Source of the DNA: Pelecanus crispus
Taxonomy: Eukaryota; Chordata; Aves; Pelecaniformes; Pelecanidae
Reading direction: 5' to 3'
Assembly (NCBI RefSeq): GCF_030463565.1
Contig: NC_134675.1
Coordinates: 11,243,862-11,307,861 of the forward strand
DNA: 64,000 bases
The notes under the pieces were generated by a model, which saw only the letters and a list, made by a program, of their open reading frames with translations, did no database searches and was not told the DNA's origin. Below, one piece after another: positions 47,370 through 58,141 of the stretch. The translations under genes and the position numbers were made by a program. The first letter of the stretch is position 1. Each line of letters begins with the position of its first letter.

Positions 47370-47603
47370 GAGAAGAAAGGCCAGGAGGTTAAGAAGGGCC
47401 TCGAGGTGGAAATCGCAAATCTGGACAAGTTGCTTAACCTGGTGAGAGAGCCGGAGAGCAAGGCAGGGAAGCGAGCAGGGGGGAATGATGGCTCTGCCAG
47501 GGGCTGCCGGCTGAACAAGCCCAGCTTTGACTGGCAGCTGCTTGGCATGCAAGCCGCCAGCCCCGCACAGCCCACTTGCATACCTCCGTGCCTGGACAAA
47601 TAA
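47370..47603 (+). CDS. DNAI1: DNAI1 terminal coding exon
   Basis: The acceptor TGATCTCTCCACAG precedes GAGAAGAAAGGCCAGGAGG. The exon codes for [20 protein letters not shown] and then LLNLVRE, which I recognise as the C-terminus of axonemal dynein intermediate chain 1. In the human protein only about five residues follow this point. Here the frame runs 47 more codons, rich in Gly, Ser, Cys and Pro, to TAA at 47601-47603. A GTGAGAG donor-like site follows LLNL at 47442, so splicing there to a further exon is an alternative. The exon starts in phase 0, so joining it directly to the 21309-21388 exon would keep frame. Confidence 0.85.
   Translation, partial: EKKGQEVKKGLEVEIANLDKLLNLVREPESKAGKRAGGNDGSARGCRLNKPSFDWQLLGMQAASPAQPTCIPPCLDK
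47598..47603 (+). terminator. Poly(A) signal overlapping the DNAI1 stop codon
   Basis: AATAAA whose TAA is the in-frame stop of the exon above. If used, the 3' UTR would be only about 20 nt. It could be chance, since the stop may not be the true one. Confidence 0.45.
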
Positions 47604-48755
47604 ACAGAGGTGCTGGGAGGACCATAGCGTGCAGTCATCTCTGGGGACAGGTGGACCCTCACTGTGCTTGGTCCCACAGAGCTGCACAACCCTCAGCTCT
47701 TCCCTGCTCTTGGCCAGGCTCACACCAGGTGAGAGCCCTGTGGAGGGCAGGCAAGGGCCGGTCCCACCAGCCCTGGGGAAACCTCAGGGCTGCAGCCCAA
47801 TGGCCTGTCCCATGACACCCCAGCTGTGCTGGCATTGTCCCCAAGCCTGCCAGTCCCACCACAAGTGACGGCCAAAGGGACCAAGCACTGAGCAATCAGG
47901 ATCCCACCACTGCGCTGCGGCAGCCCTGCAGCCATGTGTGGGGTCAGCCACATGCGGCTCCCTGGATTTTGGGGTGGCAGCCTAGGCCAGAGGGTGTCTG
48001 GGGACGTGGCCTGGCCCCACACTGTTGCGGGACAGGGATATGCCATCACTCCAACCAGGGTATTGCAGCAGCTGCCAGCCACCAGCCTCAGGATGCTCAC
48101 AGCTCCCCTCTCCCCAGGGGTGCTTGGCGTGGGGCTCAGCTGCCTCTGCCCAGCTGGCAGCTGCAGGAACGAGCAGACACCGGGGTTTGCAGAGCCTTCC
48201 CGCTGCTCCGGTGCTTTGCGGCAGAGGGAATAGCTGCTACATGGCTGCAGTGGCAGCAGGAGCCACAGTGGCCTTGCTGCATGCTGATGAGCAGGGACGC
48301 CTTGCGCACAGCTGCTGGGACTGAGGACCAGCAGTGCTTGTTCTACCCAGTACGGGTGGTGGCAGGTCTCCTCCATCCGCTCAGCTGGCCTGCGTCTCCC
48401 ACAAGCATCCCCTGCCCTGTAGCTTAAGGCCACGGCTTGGAAACTCTCCGCTGCCTCTAGCGCTGGGGCTGGAGGGGTGCTCCCTGCTGCCCCCCCACCC
48501 AGGCAGACACACTGCAGGCATGAAATACCCAGCCAGGTTTCTCACCCAGCATTTAAAAACCACAGATGGATGCAGACATGAGCCCTTCCTCATTGCCATC
48601 ACCCAGCAAACCACCCACAGCCCTGCAGGGACAACGGACACCAACCCCAGGGCAGCCGCTCCTCAGTGCTGCAGGACGGGCAGGACACACCGCCTCCCCC
48701 AAATTCTCCGGGTGCTGGGCAGAGCTCAGAGACACTGCCTGGGTCCTATGATTGG

Positions 48756-48761
48756 TTTATT
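48756..48761 (-). terminator. ENHO poly(A) signal
   Basis: AATAAA on the minus strand (TTTATT on plus), about 1.27 kb beyond the ENHO stop. It is the first canonical signal I found in that interval, which holds no other gene. Confidence 0.55.
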
Positions 48762-50029
48762 AGTCTAGTAAAAACACTGCTGCAAAGGGACACGTTAGCT
48801 ACACCTGACACGGAGAGGAACCACAGGCTCCGCCAGGCCTGGCCAAGCTTGTCCCCTCAGCACAGCCCACCCCTCTGTCCCCTTATTGCAGCAGCTGTGC
48901 CAGCAGGGACCTTGGCTATTGCTCGGCTCTAGGATGGGCAGGACAGAGCCCTCTGAAACCTGCAGCACCTGCAGGCAAGGCAGGGGAAGGCAGCTGCTGG
49001 GCTTGGGGACAAGCCAGACCACCAGCATTCCTCCCTGTGGAGTCACCGTGGTCCCTGGGGAGCAACGGGGCTGGAAGACCCTTCAGTGCTGTTTGGCTGG
49101 GCATCCTCAACTCTCCCCATGTCTCCCACCTCCCCAGCAAAAAGCCGTCCCAGGCTGCTCTCAACAGGGACAGGGACACCAACGAGGGCACATCTGCTGC
49201 CCGCAGGCTGGCCAACCCCCACCTCCAGCCTCAGCTGGGAACAGGCAGGAGGGCAGGCAGGGACATGCACCCAGCGAGGAGAAGGGCCATTTGCCTGGCA
49301 GTGTTGGTGCTAATGCTGGAGGGGGCTGACAGATAGACTGGGGACAAACGGACAGACCGTGCAGATTCTCTCATGGCTCATCAAACCAGCTGCTGGCGCA
49401 GATGGGTGCCAAGAGCCCTCCTGAGGCCGGGGGCACATGGCACCCCAGGGCCACCCCCAAAGACAGCCAGACCAGTAACACCCCACTCCACTGGTGGGGC
49501 CAGGGCTGCTGGGGTCCCCCCAGGCACATGCCACTGCGGGGCAGCCAGCCTGCTAGGGGACAGGCCTCTGTGCCAGCCCTGCTGCCTCCCCTCTCCAAGC
49601 CCCCAGCCAGCCCTGCTCAGGTCTGCAACATGGCGAGATGCTGGCGGCCAACTCTCCACATGCCACCATCCCCAAGGGACAGGCAGAGCGTGGTCACCAG
49701 CACCAGGGAGGAGCCCACGGTCTGTGCAGGGGTGCACTCGAGGACAGGGCTCCTGCCATGCACGCTGGCCGCTGGGACAGGCAGGACTGTCCCCATAGCA
49801 CGTCCCCGGCCGCTGTCTCTCCATCCCCATGGTCACTGCGGGCATCTGCAGGGACTTCACACACCAAAACCACGCAGGTGAAGGGCTGTGTCCCACATCA
49901 TGGCCCCTGCAAGCGACTCGGCATCCCCTCTGCTCTCAGCCTGCCTGGTCCAGCGCCCCAGTCCCAGCGTGGGCATCCAGGCTGGCATGACTACTTCAGC
50001 TCAGCCGTGTACCCAAGTCCCTGAGCGGC
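48762..50029 (-). other. ENHO: Putative ENHO 3' UTR
   Basis: GC-rich sequence between the ENHO stop and the poly(A) signal. It contains many long but implausible open frames on both strands, which high GC produces. No independent gene is supported. Confidence 0.5.
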
Positions 50030-50215
50030 TCAGGGCTGCAGCAGGTACTTCTCTTCGTTCCTTGCCTCATCCACATCAGAAGCTGGGCTCTTCTTGGGGC
50101 ACGACGGGGTCCTGCAGGCCTTGCAGAGGATGAGAAAGAGGATGAGGATGAGCAACGCAATGACACAGTTAAAAGAAATCGCCACAACCGCTCCAGTGGA
50201 GAGAGCAGCCCCCAT
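50030..50215 (-). CDS. ENHO: Adropin (energy homeostasis associated), 61 aa
   Basis: A complete small frame, ATG at 50215-50213 and TGA at 50032-50030. It starts MGAALSTGAVVAISFN, has a single hydrophobic helix (VIALLILILFLILC, about residues 17-31) followed by KACRTPSC, and ends EEKYLLQP. Vertebrate adropin also starts MGAA-S-GA--AI and ends YLLQP; it is a small single-pass or secreted peptide linked to metabolic and endothelial signalling. The human form is 76 residues, so the polar tail here is about 15 shorter. The coding part lies wholly in exon 2, as in mammals. Position next to DNAI1 in tail-to-tail orientation matches the human order. Confidence 0.85.
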   Translation of the reverse strand: MGAALSTGAVVAISFNCVIALLILILFLILCKACRTPSCPKKSPASDVDEARNEEKYLLQP

Positions 50216-50784
50216 CACCACTGCCCCGCAGGAAAAAGTGGGGCCCCCAGATTGGCCCCACGCTTGGGACACTGGCACAGCAACGGAGTGCGCAGCCTCC
50301 ACCCGCCGGCATTAGCAGGGGACAAAGGGGACAAGGGCAGTGCTGGCGGCAGGACGGGGCTGGGGCCAGGCAGGCAGCAGGACGGTGTCACCCCCGGCAC
50401 AGCTTGGCTGCCCGCAGCTGTGGCCTGGGCTTCACCGCACCACCGGGAAGGATCAATCAGAGCTTTCCCTCGGCTTCCCCTCCTCCGGCAGGGCGGTGGG
50501 GACACAGGGACCCCTCTCCTCCTTCCTGCACCTGGAAGGGAGAAAGTCACCGTCGCCGCCATCACGAGGGGACAGGCTGCCCGAGCCCCTCGGGGCAGGC
50601 CGCAGGGGTGCCAGCAGGCAGTGACCCCGGGGCCCAAGGGTCTCCACTGGGGTTTGGAGGCTGCAGCAGCTCCCAGCCCCGCCGAGGAGCGGGACAGCCA
50701 CAGAGCTCTCGGCCTGCGGCGGGCCATCGGGCAGCAACAGGTCCCACCGGATCCGCCCTCCCGTCCCGAGACCCCGGCGTTACC
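50216..50784 (-). other. ENHO: ENHO intron and splice sites
   Basis: Minus-strand donor GGAGGCAG|GTAACGCC (exon 1 ends at 50784). Acceptor CACTTTTTCCTGCGGGGCAG| with exon 2 starting at 50220, five bases before the ATG. A non-coding first exon is the known vertebrate arrangement. Confidence 0.6.
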
Positions 50785-51140
50785 TGCCTCCGCTCCGCCC
50801 CGGGAACTGCCGAGACCCCACCTGCGGGTGGGCAGCACTGACGGTGCTGGGGCCAGGGCCCGGTGCGGAGCGGGGGCCCGGTGCGGAGCCGCAGTGCCAG
50901 TGCAGACCCCAGGCGCTGTCCTGCCGCGGGCTGCTCGGTAGGTGCCGCAGTCCCGCGCGCTGCACACTCCCTCCCGCCGGCACGGGAGGACTCGCCCCTC
51001 CCCGCCCCTGGTCATTGGTGGCCGCCCCCCTCCGGTCGTGCGCCATAGAGCGAGCGCTCGGCTCAGGGCCCGCCCCCTCGGCCAGCGGCCACGTGAGCGG
51101 CGGGGAACGCTGCGGTGCAGCGCGCGCTCTGCCAGCCCAT
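50240..51140 (-). promoter_or_regulatory. CpG island, likely ENHO promoter and first exon
   Basis: Dense CpG and GC boxes (for example CCCGCCCC and GGGGCGGG-type motifs around 50990-51080), unlike the rest of the window. It covers the predicted 5' UTR exon and upstream region. No TATA box was seen, typical of island promoters. The exact start site cannot be fixed by eye. Confidence 0.7.
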
Positions 51141-51149
51141 CCCTTCCCT

Positions 51150-51660
51150 TCCCGTCCCGCCCTGGCCCAGTCCCTGCTGTCCGTATTACCTTGCCCGTAC
51201 TGCCCCTGCTGCCGGTACAGCCCTCTCTGTACTGCCCTGAATATCATGCCTGCCCTACCCATGCTGTTCTGTACTGCCTGCCTATCCTGCCTGCCCTATC
51301 CATGCTATTCTGCTTGCCCTCCTGTACTACCCTGCCTGTCCTGCCCATGCTGCTGTGCTTGCCCTCCTGTGTGCCCTCCTGCTGTGCTGCCCTGTCCTGC
51401 CTTGCCTTGTGCTGCCTGTACTGCTCTGCCTGCCCTGCCCATGCTGCCTTCCTCACACTGCCCATACTGCCTCTACTGCCCCTGGCTGTACTGTCCTGCC
51501 TGTATGGCCCACACTGCCCCTGTCTGCCTACCTGCCTGCCCAGCCCAGCCCGGTCCTGCCCAGCTCTGCCCTGCCCAGCCCTGGGTCCTCTGCCTGGCTC
51601 TCCCTGGTGCTGTGTTGTCCTGCCCTTAACCACCTGCTGCTGCCTGCCCTGCTCCTGTAC
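51150..51660 (+). repeat. TGCC/CTG-rich degenerate minisatellite
   Basis: About 500 bp dominated by CTGCC, TGCCC and CTGTACTGCC words in irregular array (for example CTGCCTGCCCTGCCCATGC). It gives long spurious frames rich in Cys, Leu and Pro. It lies directly upstream of the ENHO CpG island. Confidence 0.85.
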
Positions 51661-54610
51661 ACACACGCACATTTACACACACATGCACCCTGTCCCTGTG
51701 CACACAGGGGCATGAGGACGCTGAGGATGGAGCAGCTGGGGCCAGGCTGGGGTCCCTGCTGTGACACAGGGGCCACAAGCAGGCAGGGTGGGCACAGGCA
51801 TGACCGCAGTCCATGGAGAGGGGGGACAGGTCATTTAAGGACATTCAATGCCCCGGGAATCTGGGCAGCAGCAGCCTCATAGACACAGCCAGCTTCACCC
51901 TGTCCTGTGCAGTGGGGAAACTGAGGCACGGAGCAACCCATCCCTGGGTGCAGGCATGCTGCACCCCTGCTGAGCTGTAACTGTCAGCCTCAATACAGGG
52001 ACTGGAGCCTCAGATGCTCTGGTGTGGGGTGTCACCCCAAAGGGGGGGATGCTCCGGGTGAAGGACAGAGACGTGGCACCCAGGGGAGGTGGCTGGGGGT
52101 CACACAGGGGGCTCTCCCCACGGCTGTGGGGGTTCCTGGAGACCCCCAGGGATCAGGTTTCAGCACCTACAGCTGCTCTGAAAAGCCATGGTCCGGCCAT
52201 GTGTCTGCCTGGTGGCACAGACACACGGCAGTGACACAGGGGCATCTGCTTCAGCCTCTTGGGGCACAGGGGGCCTGTCTGGCCCTGGGCAGCCCTGCAC
52301 GGGTATGTCACATCAGGGGAAAGAGGCAGCTGGATGAAGAACAGATGAAGAGCAGATCCATAAGAGAGCTAGGGACCTCTCCTGGCTGACCCGACAGGCT
52401 GCTCAGGGGCTCGTGGGTGTGATGCGCGGCTGCTCCCTCTCTGGCCCAAGGAAGGAAAGCTCCTGCGTTGCCGGGTGCTGTAGCACCCAGAAGGGAGAGC
52501 CACCGCAGTCAGCCGAGGGTAACTTTCAAACTGCAAAACAAAAATAAAAATCACTTTGCAGCTTTGATGAGAAGGTGTTAAATGCACCACTGCCATGAGG
52601 GAGGATTACACAGGCTGTTTGAGGATCTGGCTCTCCATTAAGAGGATGTTTTTAACAGTAAACAAACACATTGCTTGTTGCAATGTCAGAAGCAGTCTGA
52701 TCAGACACTCAAGCATCTTTCCTTGGCATTTATTGCTAATCTGCTAATTATTCAATAAAAGCAGTCTCCTTGTTAGATGTAAGGGAGCAGCAGCTAGGAA
52801 CAGCACAAAGATAAATCAGCTTAACTCTATCTCCAAGTTTCATCTGTTCTGACACAGCAGAGAGGTCTGGGCATTTCCTCAACTACCTTGTTAGCTCCAG
52901 GAACAACAGTGGGGCTGGCTGGGCAGAGTGTGATAAGACAGGAGAAAGGGAGGAAGAGAAGATGATGTGTAAACCTGGCACTGTCCCAGATCATGCCAGG
53001 TGTTCAGCCAGTATGAAAGCTTGTGCTGATGCAAGGCAAGCGCCCGAGTGCTGTACAAGCAGGTGAAGTCTTGGGCTTGTCTATGAAGGCATCAGGTTAT
53101 GTGCGTAATGCACCATCTCTCTTCTGCCCCCTGATTTAGGTAAAATCCTTTCTCTAAATGCTTGTATTGTTTCCCACTGACTTGACAGCATCCCTCAAAG
53201 CAGAGCATCAGGTCCAGCTGGAGCTATGCTCAGGCCAGCACAGGCAGTGACCTGGGAAGGAGAGCAGGCAGGAGAGGCAGCACTCAGGGCATGGTGTGAG
53301 CAGGGGGTGTTCTGGCGAGAGCTCAGCCTGTCACAGAGAACAGCACTTTCTTCCTGCCCTGTGTTACTTACCACAGCTACTCCAAAAGTGAAACTACGGC
53401 GCAAGAAAGATGCTCCGTACTTTGCCTCACTCAGCAGAGTTTGGGCTGAGTATTTTTGAGACTGCAGTTCTAGTTAGTTTAAAAGAGAAAAAAAAAAAAA
53501 AAAAAGAATAGCAAAAAGCTTCCCAGAAAAAAAAACAACCTTGACCTTTCCTTGGATATTAAAGGTGAACAGTGAAGACAGGAAAAATACCTTCCCCTTG
53601 CATCAGGGTCCATTTATGGTCACAAGAGGTAAAAACTCAGAGCAGCAGGTCCCTTCTTCCTCAAGAAGAGCTGAAAGAGCAAAGTTTCAGCCAGCAACCG
53701 CAGCTCCAGCCCCACCAGCAATGCTTACAGGATGACCTCCAGTGGGATGAGGAAGATATGACAAATTTAACATTACACAAAGAGGAAACTTTATTTTAAA
53801 CCCATCTCTGTGCATTATAAAGGAGCAGAAAGGGGAAAGAACAGGATACTTTAGAGCTTACCATTACCACCACTCAGGGAACTTGCACAGCTACAGGATT
53901 TCAGGCTGGCTATGACATGAGTAGACTCCTGCCACTTTGGCAGAGAGGTGTAACAATCAGCTCCACAGAGGAGGCAAAAGGAGGACAGAAAGGGTGTGAC
54001 ATGCACACACAGACAGAGTCGTATCCCTGCAGTCCTCCTACATTCAAACCACCTCAAACCACTGGGCCACCTGAAAGGCTCAGCAGAAGATGAACTTTCA
54101 GGCACAGATGAAGTGGCCAACCCAGCCCTGTACCCTGCTGTCTGCACACATGAGCTCTGGTGACACAGGCGGCAGCCAGAAATCCATGTCGGGTCCCATC
54201 TCCCCTCTGTACCACAGCAAGAGCCATCTCTGCTTCCCACATGAGCGGGTGCCTGGCATGTGCGCCTGCTGCCTGGGCTGCTGCGCTGCCCCAAGCAGCT
54301 GAAACACCGCTCAGTGGGCAGCCATTCCCCTGGGCTCACTGACAAGATGCCAATGGTCCTTGCTCAAGCAGAGACGATTCCTGTCTTCCCTGAACCGCAC
54401 GCTAAGGCCTGGCAGCCTTTGACAAGGACACTCATGAAAATACAGTTTCAGACACTTGCAATCATGTCCATTTTGAAACAGTAACTTCTCCTTGCCTCCC
54501 CTAACAACTCTGCAAGCCCCTGTGTTCAGCAGCAGCTTTCCAGCTACAGCAGCTGGCTTGTTTCCGTAACTCCCCCAAACTACACCCAAACGCGTCATCA
54601 TCTCAGGACT
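51661..54610. other. No recognised gene
   Basis: Intergenic. A run of about 20 A at 53487-53506 is not attached to a recognisable retrocopy. A short frame at 53541-53735 has no family I know. Confidence 0.5.
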
Positions 54611-55103
54611 TCACACAGGACTCCCCAGGCCCTGTTCCAGTGGACCAAGGGTGCTTTCCCATGTTGCCAGCTTCCCTGCTTCCACCCTGCCTTGGGACTC
54701 CGCTTTGAGTGTCTTGATCCAGAAGGCATCAAAAGAGCCCGGAGCCTGGTATCCCAGCTCCTGAGGATCGAGGGCTTCTGCTGAATAGGACACATATAGC
54801 AGGAATGTTTCTCTTCACTGTTAAGGCATCGAGGCCTGCCTCAGTCACAGTGGGTTCCCAGATCTCTTTGATCTGTTTAAAGAGCACTTTGGTGATCTGG
54901 TACAGCTCTTTGAGTCTTCATTTCATGATTTCCACACACATAATGATCTTGCTGATGGCCTTGCCTGAGCCAGTTAAAAGGATCTGCCTCACTGAGTCCA
55001 GCTCCATCTTGCCAATGGCATAGCCCATCAGATTCCTGATTTTGTTCCCATCCTTCACTTTGATTTCAATAATATTGGGGGCAGGTCTTTTCTTCAATTT
55101 ATT
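54611..55103 (-). pseudogene. RPP25L: RPP25L/RPP25-like (Alba-domain RNase P/MRP subunit) pseudogene
   Basis: Minus-strand reading gives an Alba-like core: IIEIKVKDGNKIRNLMGYAI, then LTGSGKAISKIIMCVEIMK, then RLKELYQITKVLFKQIKEIW, and LDALTVKRNIPAICV. The family binds the P3 domain of RNase P and MRP RNA. Lesions: no ATG upstream (a TAA lies in frame just before), TGA at 54920-54918 in place of an Arg codon after EIMK, and a frameshift near 54780. After the frameshift, ALDPQELGYQAPGSFDAFW continues in another frame to 54611. RPP25L is near CNTFR and ENHO in human, so this may be the local ortholog decayed. A retrocopy is possible because the human coding region is intronless. Confidence 0.75.
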
Positions 55104-56412
55104 TCCTTTTTATCTGTGCACAGAAGGAGAATTTAAATAGGGTTTTCAAAAGATAGTTGGAAGATGTCTCCCAATATGTTCTACAGCTTTTCCTTTTACA
55201 TTTCATCAGTTAAGATTGTTTTAGAATACATGTATTTTAATTAAAACATCAATATTCAAGCATACCAGATTGATGGTTTGATAACAGGTAAAATTAAATT
55301 CATTACAAAGTAAACTCTGTAGTTGTACAAAATAGGATTAAACTGTCCACTTGTGTAAAACAAAAATAAACCCTGCCTTGCATTTAAAATGAAGAACCTG
55401 TTTAAATAAGATATGAGTATGACATTTGGACTGCCTTTAAATTGACATAACCTATTATTTTAGTAAAGTAACTAACCATTAATTTTAAGTTGCTGTTAAT
55501 TTGGTAAATATTTTCGCTGTAGACTTCTGAAAGGTTTTATAGTAAGAAGTTATCAAAAAAGCAGGCACATTAGTGTAAAAAACTGTTGCTGTTGATTTTT
55601 TTTCTTTTCCTCTTGAAAGTGTAGGTTTATTTTTAATGTGCATCTTACACAGCCAATGGAGGTGTTAACTCACTTCATTTTTAACAGAACTCAGTTCTTC
55701 AAGAAGTAGTGTAAATGTAAGTATCCTCAGAATAGCTCTATTAAATATTACAATAATTTCTCTGTTGTTTTAAAAATTGTCTCTGAGAGGTAAGGAAGTT
55801 GCCTTATATTTTTTCCTTATCATAAATGGGGCCATTTTGTACTGCTAAAGTTGAAGCCTGATGATTCACTTGAACTAAAATTGGCTAAGGAGAAATAACG
55901 ATAGGAGGAACCAACCCTTAGGCATTTCTTGTTCAGTCTTTTAAAAACTCAGTCTTGATATTTCACAGACAGACAATAAAACCTCATCAGGCCCAAATGT
56001 ATGAATGGGCTTGCTTAGTATCCCTGGCCATCTAAAGCACTTTATGCTCACAATGATTATCTACCAGGTGTGTCATGCAGTGCAGACTCTCAGTGCTAAA
56101 GGAGAGGGATGCACAAGGTGGTTATTTATGAACAGATTTCCCTGGATCAACCCCAGGAAGTGGCAGCACAGGGAGGAAAGGAGCTTCTCTCCCAGATATA
56201 GTGCTGAGATTGGAGAGGAGCCCAGCTCTGGCCTTCCCTGTCAGAGGGTGTCATAACCATGCCATCTATGTTACAAAAGCTGTCTCTGAGCTGTGTGGTA
56301 GGGGCATACAGTCCCAGTGGCTGCTTATCTGTGCAGGTAGTAAGGAGGGCTGGATGAAGAAGAGTGCCACACAGACAGGCTCCCCCCCATCTTTTTTTCT
56401 TGTTTCCATACC
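55104..56412. other. AT-rich, no recognised gene
   Basis: Notably AT-rich with no open frames of interest up to about 55900. Nothing nameable. Confidence 0.5.
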
Positions 56413-56467
56413 CTAGGTGCTGTTGGCACAAGGCTTCCTTGGGTAGATGACCTTGCAGACAGGGGGG

Positions 56468-57987
56468 CTATTTGCAGGGCAAGGGGTAGCAGTATGGATA
56501 AGATGTGTTGAGCTCAGGGTCCACGGGTGAATAGCCAGGCAGCTCGATGGAGGGATGGCCCCCACTGTGCACCTCCATGCCAGCCTTGTCCAACACATGG
56601 AAGATGCCCAGGTTGATGTAGGAGACCTCCTGGAAAGAGCAGTCCCTGGGAGAGAGCACAGACTCCTCCCTGGAGAAGACGGAGTCCTGGCTCTGATGCT
56701 GCACCTGATGGCTGCCACCCTGCCACTGATTGCCCTCTTGCTGCTGCTGCCATTGGTGCTGCCGTCTGAGCCTGTGCTGGGACGCCTTGTAGTTCTTGAT
56801 GAGCAGCAGGTTAAACAGGCCCAGGAGTGTCCTGGTTTCAGCTGGGATAGAGTTATTTTTCTTCCTAGTAGCAGGCATAGTGCTGTGTTTTGGATTGAAT
56901 ATGAGAATAATGCTGATAACACACTGATGTTTTAGTTGTTGCTAAGTACTGCTTATGCTAGTCAAGGACTTTGCAGCTTCCCATGCTCTGCCAGGTGCAC
57001 AAGAAACTGGGAGGGGGCACAGCCAGGATAGTTGATCCAAACTGACCAAAGGGCTATTCCATACCATATGACATCATGCTCAGTATATAAACTGGGGGGC
57101 AGTTGGCCGGGGAGCAGCGATCGCTGCTCGGGGACTGTCTGGGTATCGGTTGGTGGGTGGTGAGCAATTGCATTGTGCATCACTTGCTTTGTATATTCTT
57201 TTATAATCATTATTATTATTATTTTCTCTTCCTCTGCTGTCCTATTAAACTGCCTTTATCTCAATCCACGGGTTTTACTTTTTTTTCTGATTCTCTCTCC
57301 CATCCCACTGGGGAGCAGGGAGGGTAAGTGAGCGGCTGTGTGGTGCTTAGTTGCCAACTGGGGTTAAACCACAACTAGGAGACACTCCAGTGTGTTGAAG
57401 ATGGTGAAGAGTACCAAGCTATGCTCTAAGTCCCACAACTTCTGGCAGCGCAGTGCTCATATGACTGAAGAGGAACCCTCTGAGGATAAGCTACCCCACA
57501 AATGAACTAAGCTGCTGGCCTGCAGCAGGCAGTACTGCGAGTACTTCCTCTCCACGAGTGACATGGTGTCACCATCAATGACAGCACCAGCAAAGGCACT
57601 CAGCATGCCCATCATGAACACAGGCACCCCCAGAAGCAGTAAGTTCTGCCGGCCCCTGGGGAGTGCCTTCTGCTCCACCTTCCACCCTGTGCCCTGTCCT
57701 GCTGACTGCTGGGCGTGAGGCTGCCTGTCGACCCCACTCCCACTGCCTGCTTTGGCTGGCTGGTGGCAGCAGAGCAGTGCTGAGCTCAAGAGCAACAGGC
57801 CAGGTGTGAGCAGCAGCCCCGAGTAGAAGGCGCCAGCAGTTGTGCCCAGGCAGGACGGCTTGTCCTTGAGCTCTGAACCCAGCAAGAAGCACTTCAGGCC
57901 CATGGCAGTGGCGCTGAGTGTGCAGGCAAGCAGGAGGCTGCTGGACAGCATGGCGCAGGCTCCCCGCACACTCCACTTAATCCTCAC
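56468..57987 (-). pseudogene. TMEM271: TMEM271-like gene broken by a solo LTR, a stop and a lost start codon
   Basis: 57987-57457 reads KWSVRGACAMLSSSLLLACT, GLKCFLLGSELKDKPS, AGAFYSGLLL, NLLLLGVPVFMMGMLSAFAG and AVIDGDTMSLVERKYSQYC: transmembrane helices of a small tetraspan-like protein. I recognise it as close to vertebrate TMEM271, function unknown to me. The expected ATG before KWSV is ATT (57981-57979). A TGA interrupts at 57459-57457, after which the frame goes on through LRCQKL to TLECLL, where the LTR (56828-57376) splits it. Beyond the LTR come GLFNLLLIKNYKASQ, a Gln-rich segment, VSYINLGIFHVLDKAGMEV, GGHPSIELPGYSPVDPELN and SYPYC, then TAG at 56468. Confidence 0.8.
56828..57376 (+). 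mobile_element. Solo LTR inside the TMEM271-like gene
   Basis: 549 bp, TGTCCTGGTTTCAGC to CCACAACT (last base mutated). It is flanked by a perfect AGGAG duplication (56823-56827 and 57377-57381). The palindrome is intact (57113-57130) and the CRE decayed (TGACATCA). Orientation is opposite to the gene. Confidence 0.93.
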
Positions 57988-58141
57988 GCTGCCGCAGCCG
58001 TTGCCACTTCCCCCGGCTGCCTGCTGCTTGCCTCTCTGGCGCTTCCTCCCTCCTCATCCTCTTGCGTCCTCCTTGGCGGCAGCTGCCATGTGATACAGGG
58101 ACCTGGTGGAGAAGGGACAGAGAGTTCTCCAAAGGCAGCAG

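Noticed and set aside
47720-51715. Many long frames on both strands in the GC-rich block, up to about 266 codons
   Set aside because: High GC and the TGCC repeat suppress stop codons. Translations are Pro/Ser/Cys/Arg-rich without domains. Only the ENHO frame has family support.
53487-53506. Run of about 20 A as the tail of a retrocopy
   Set aside because: The upstream sequence does not read as any gene, and the nearby RPP25L-like pseudogene is on the opposite strand.
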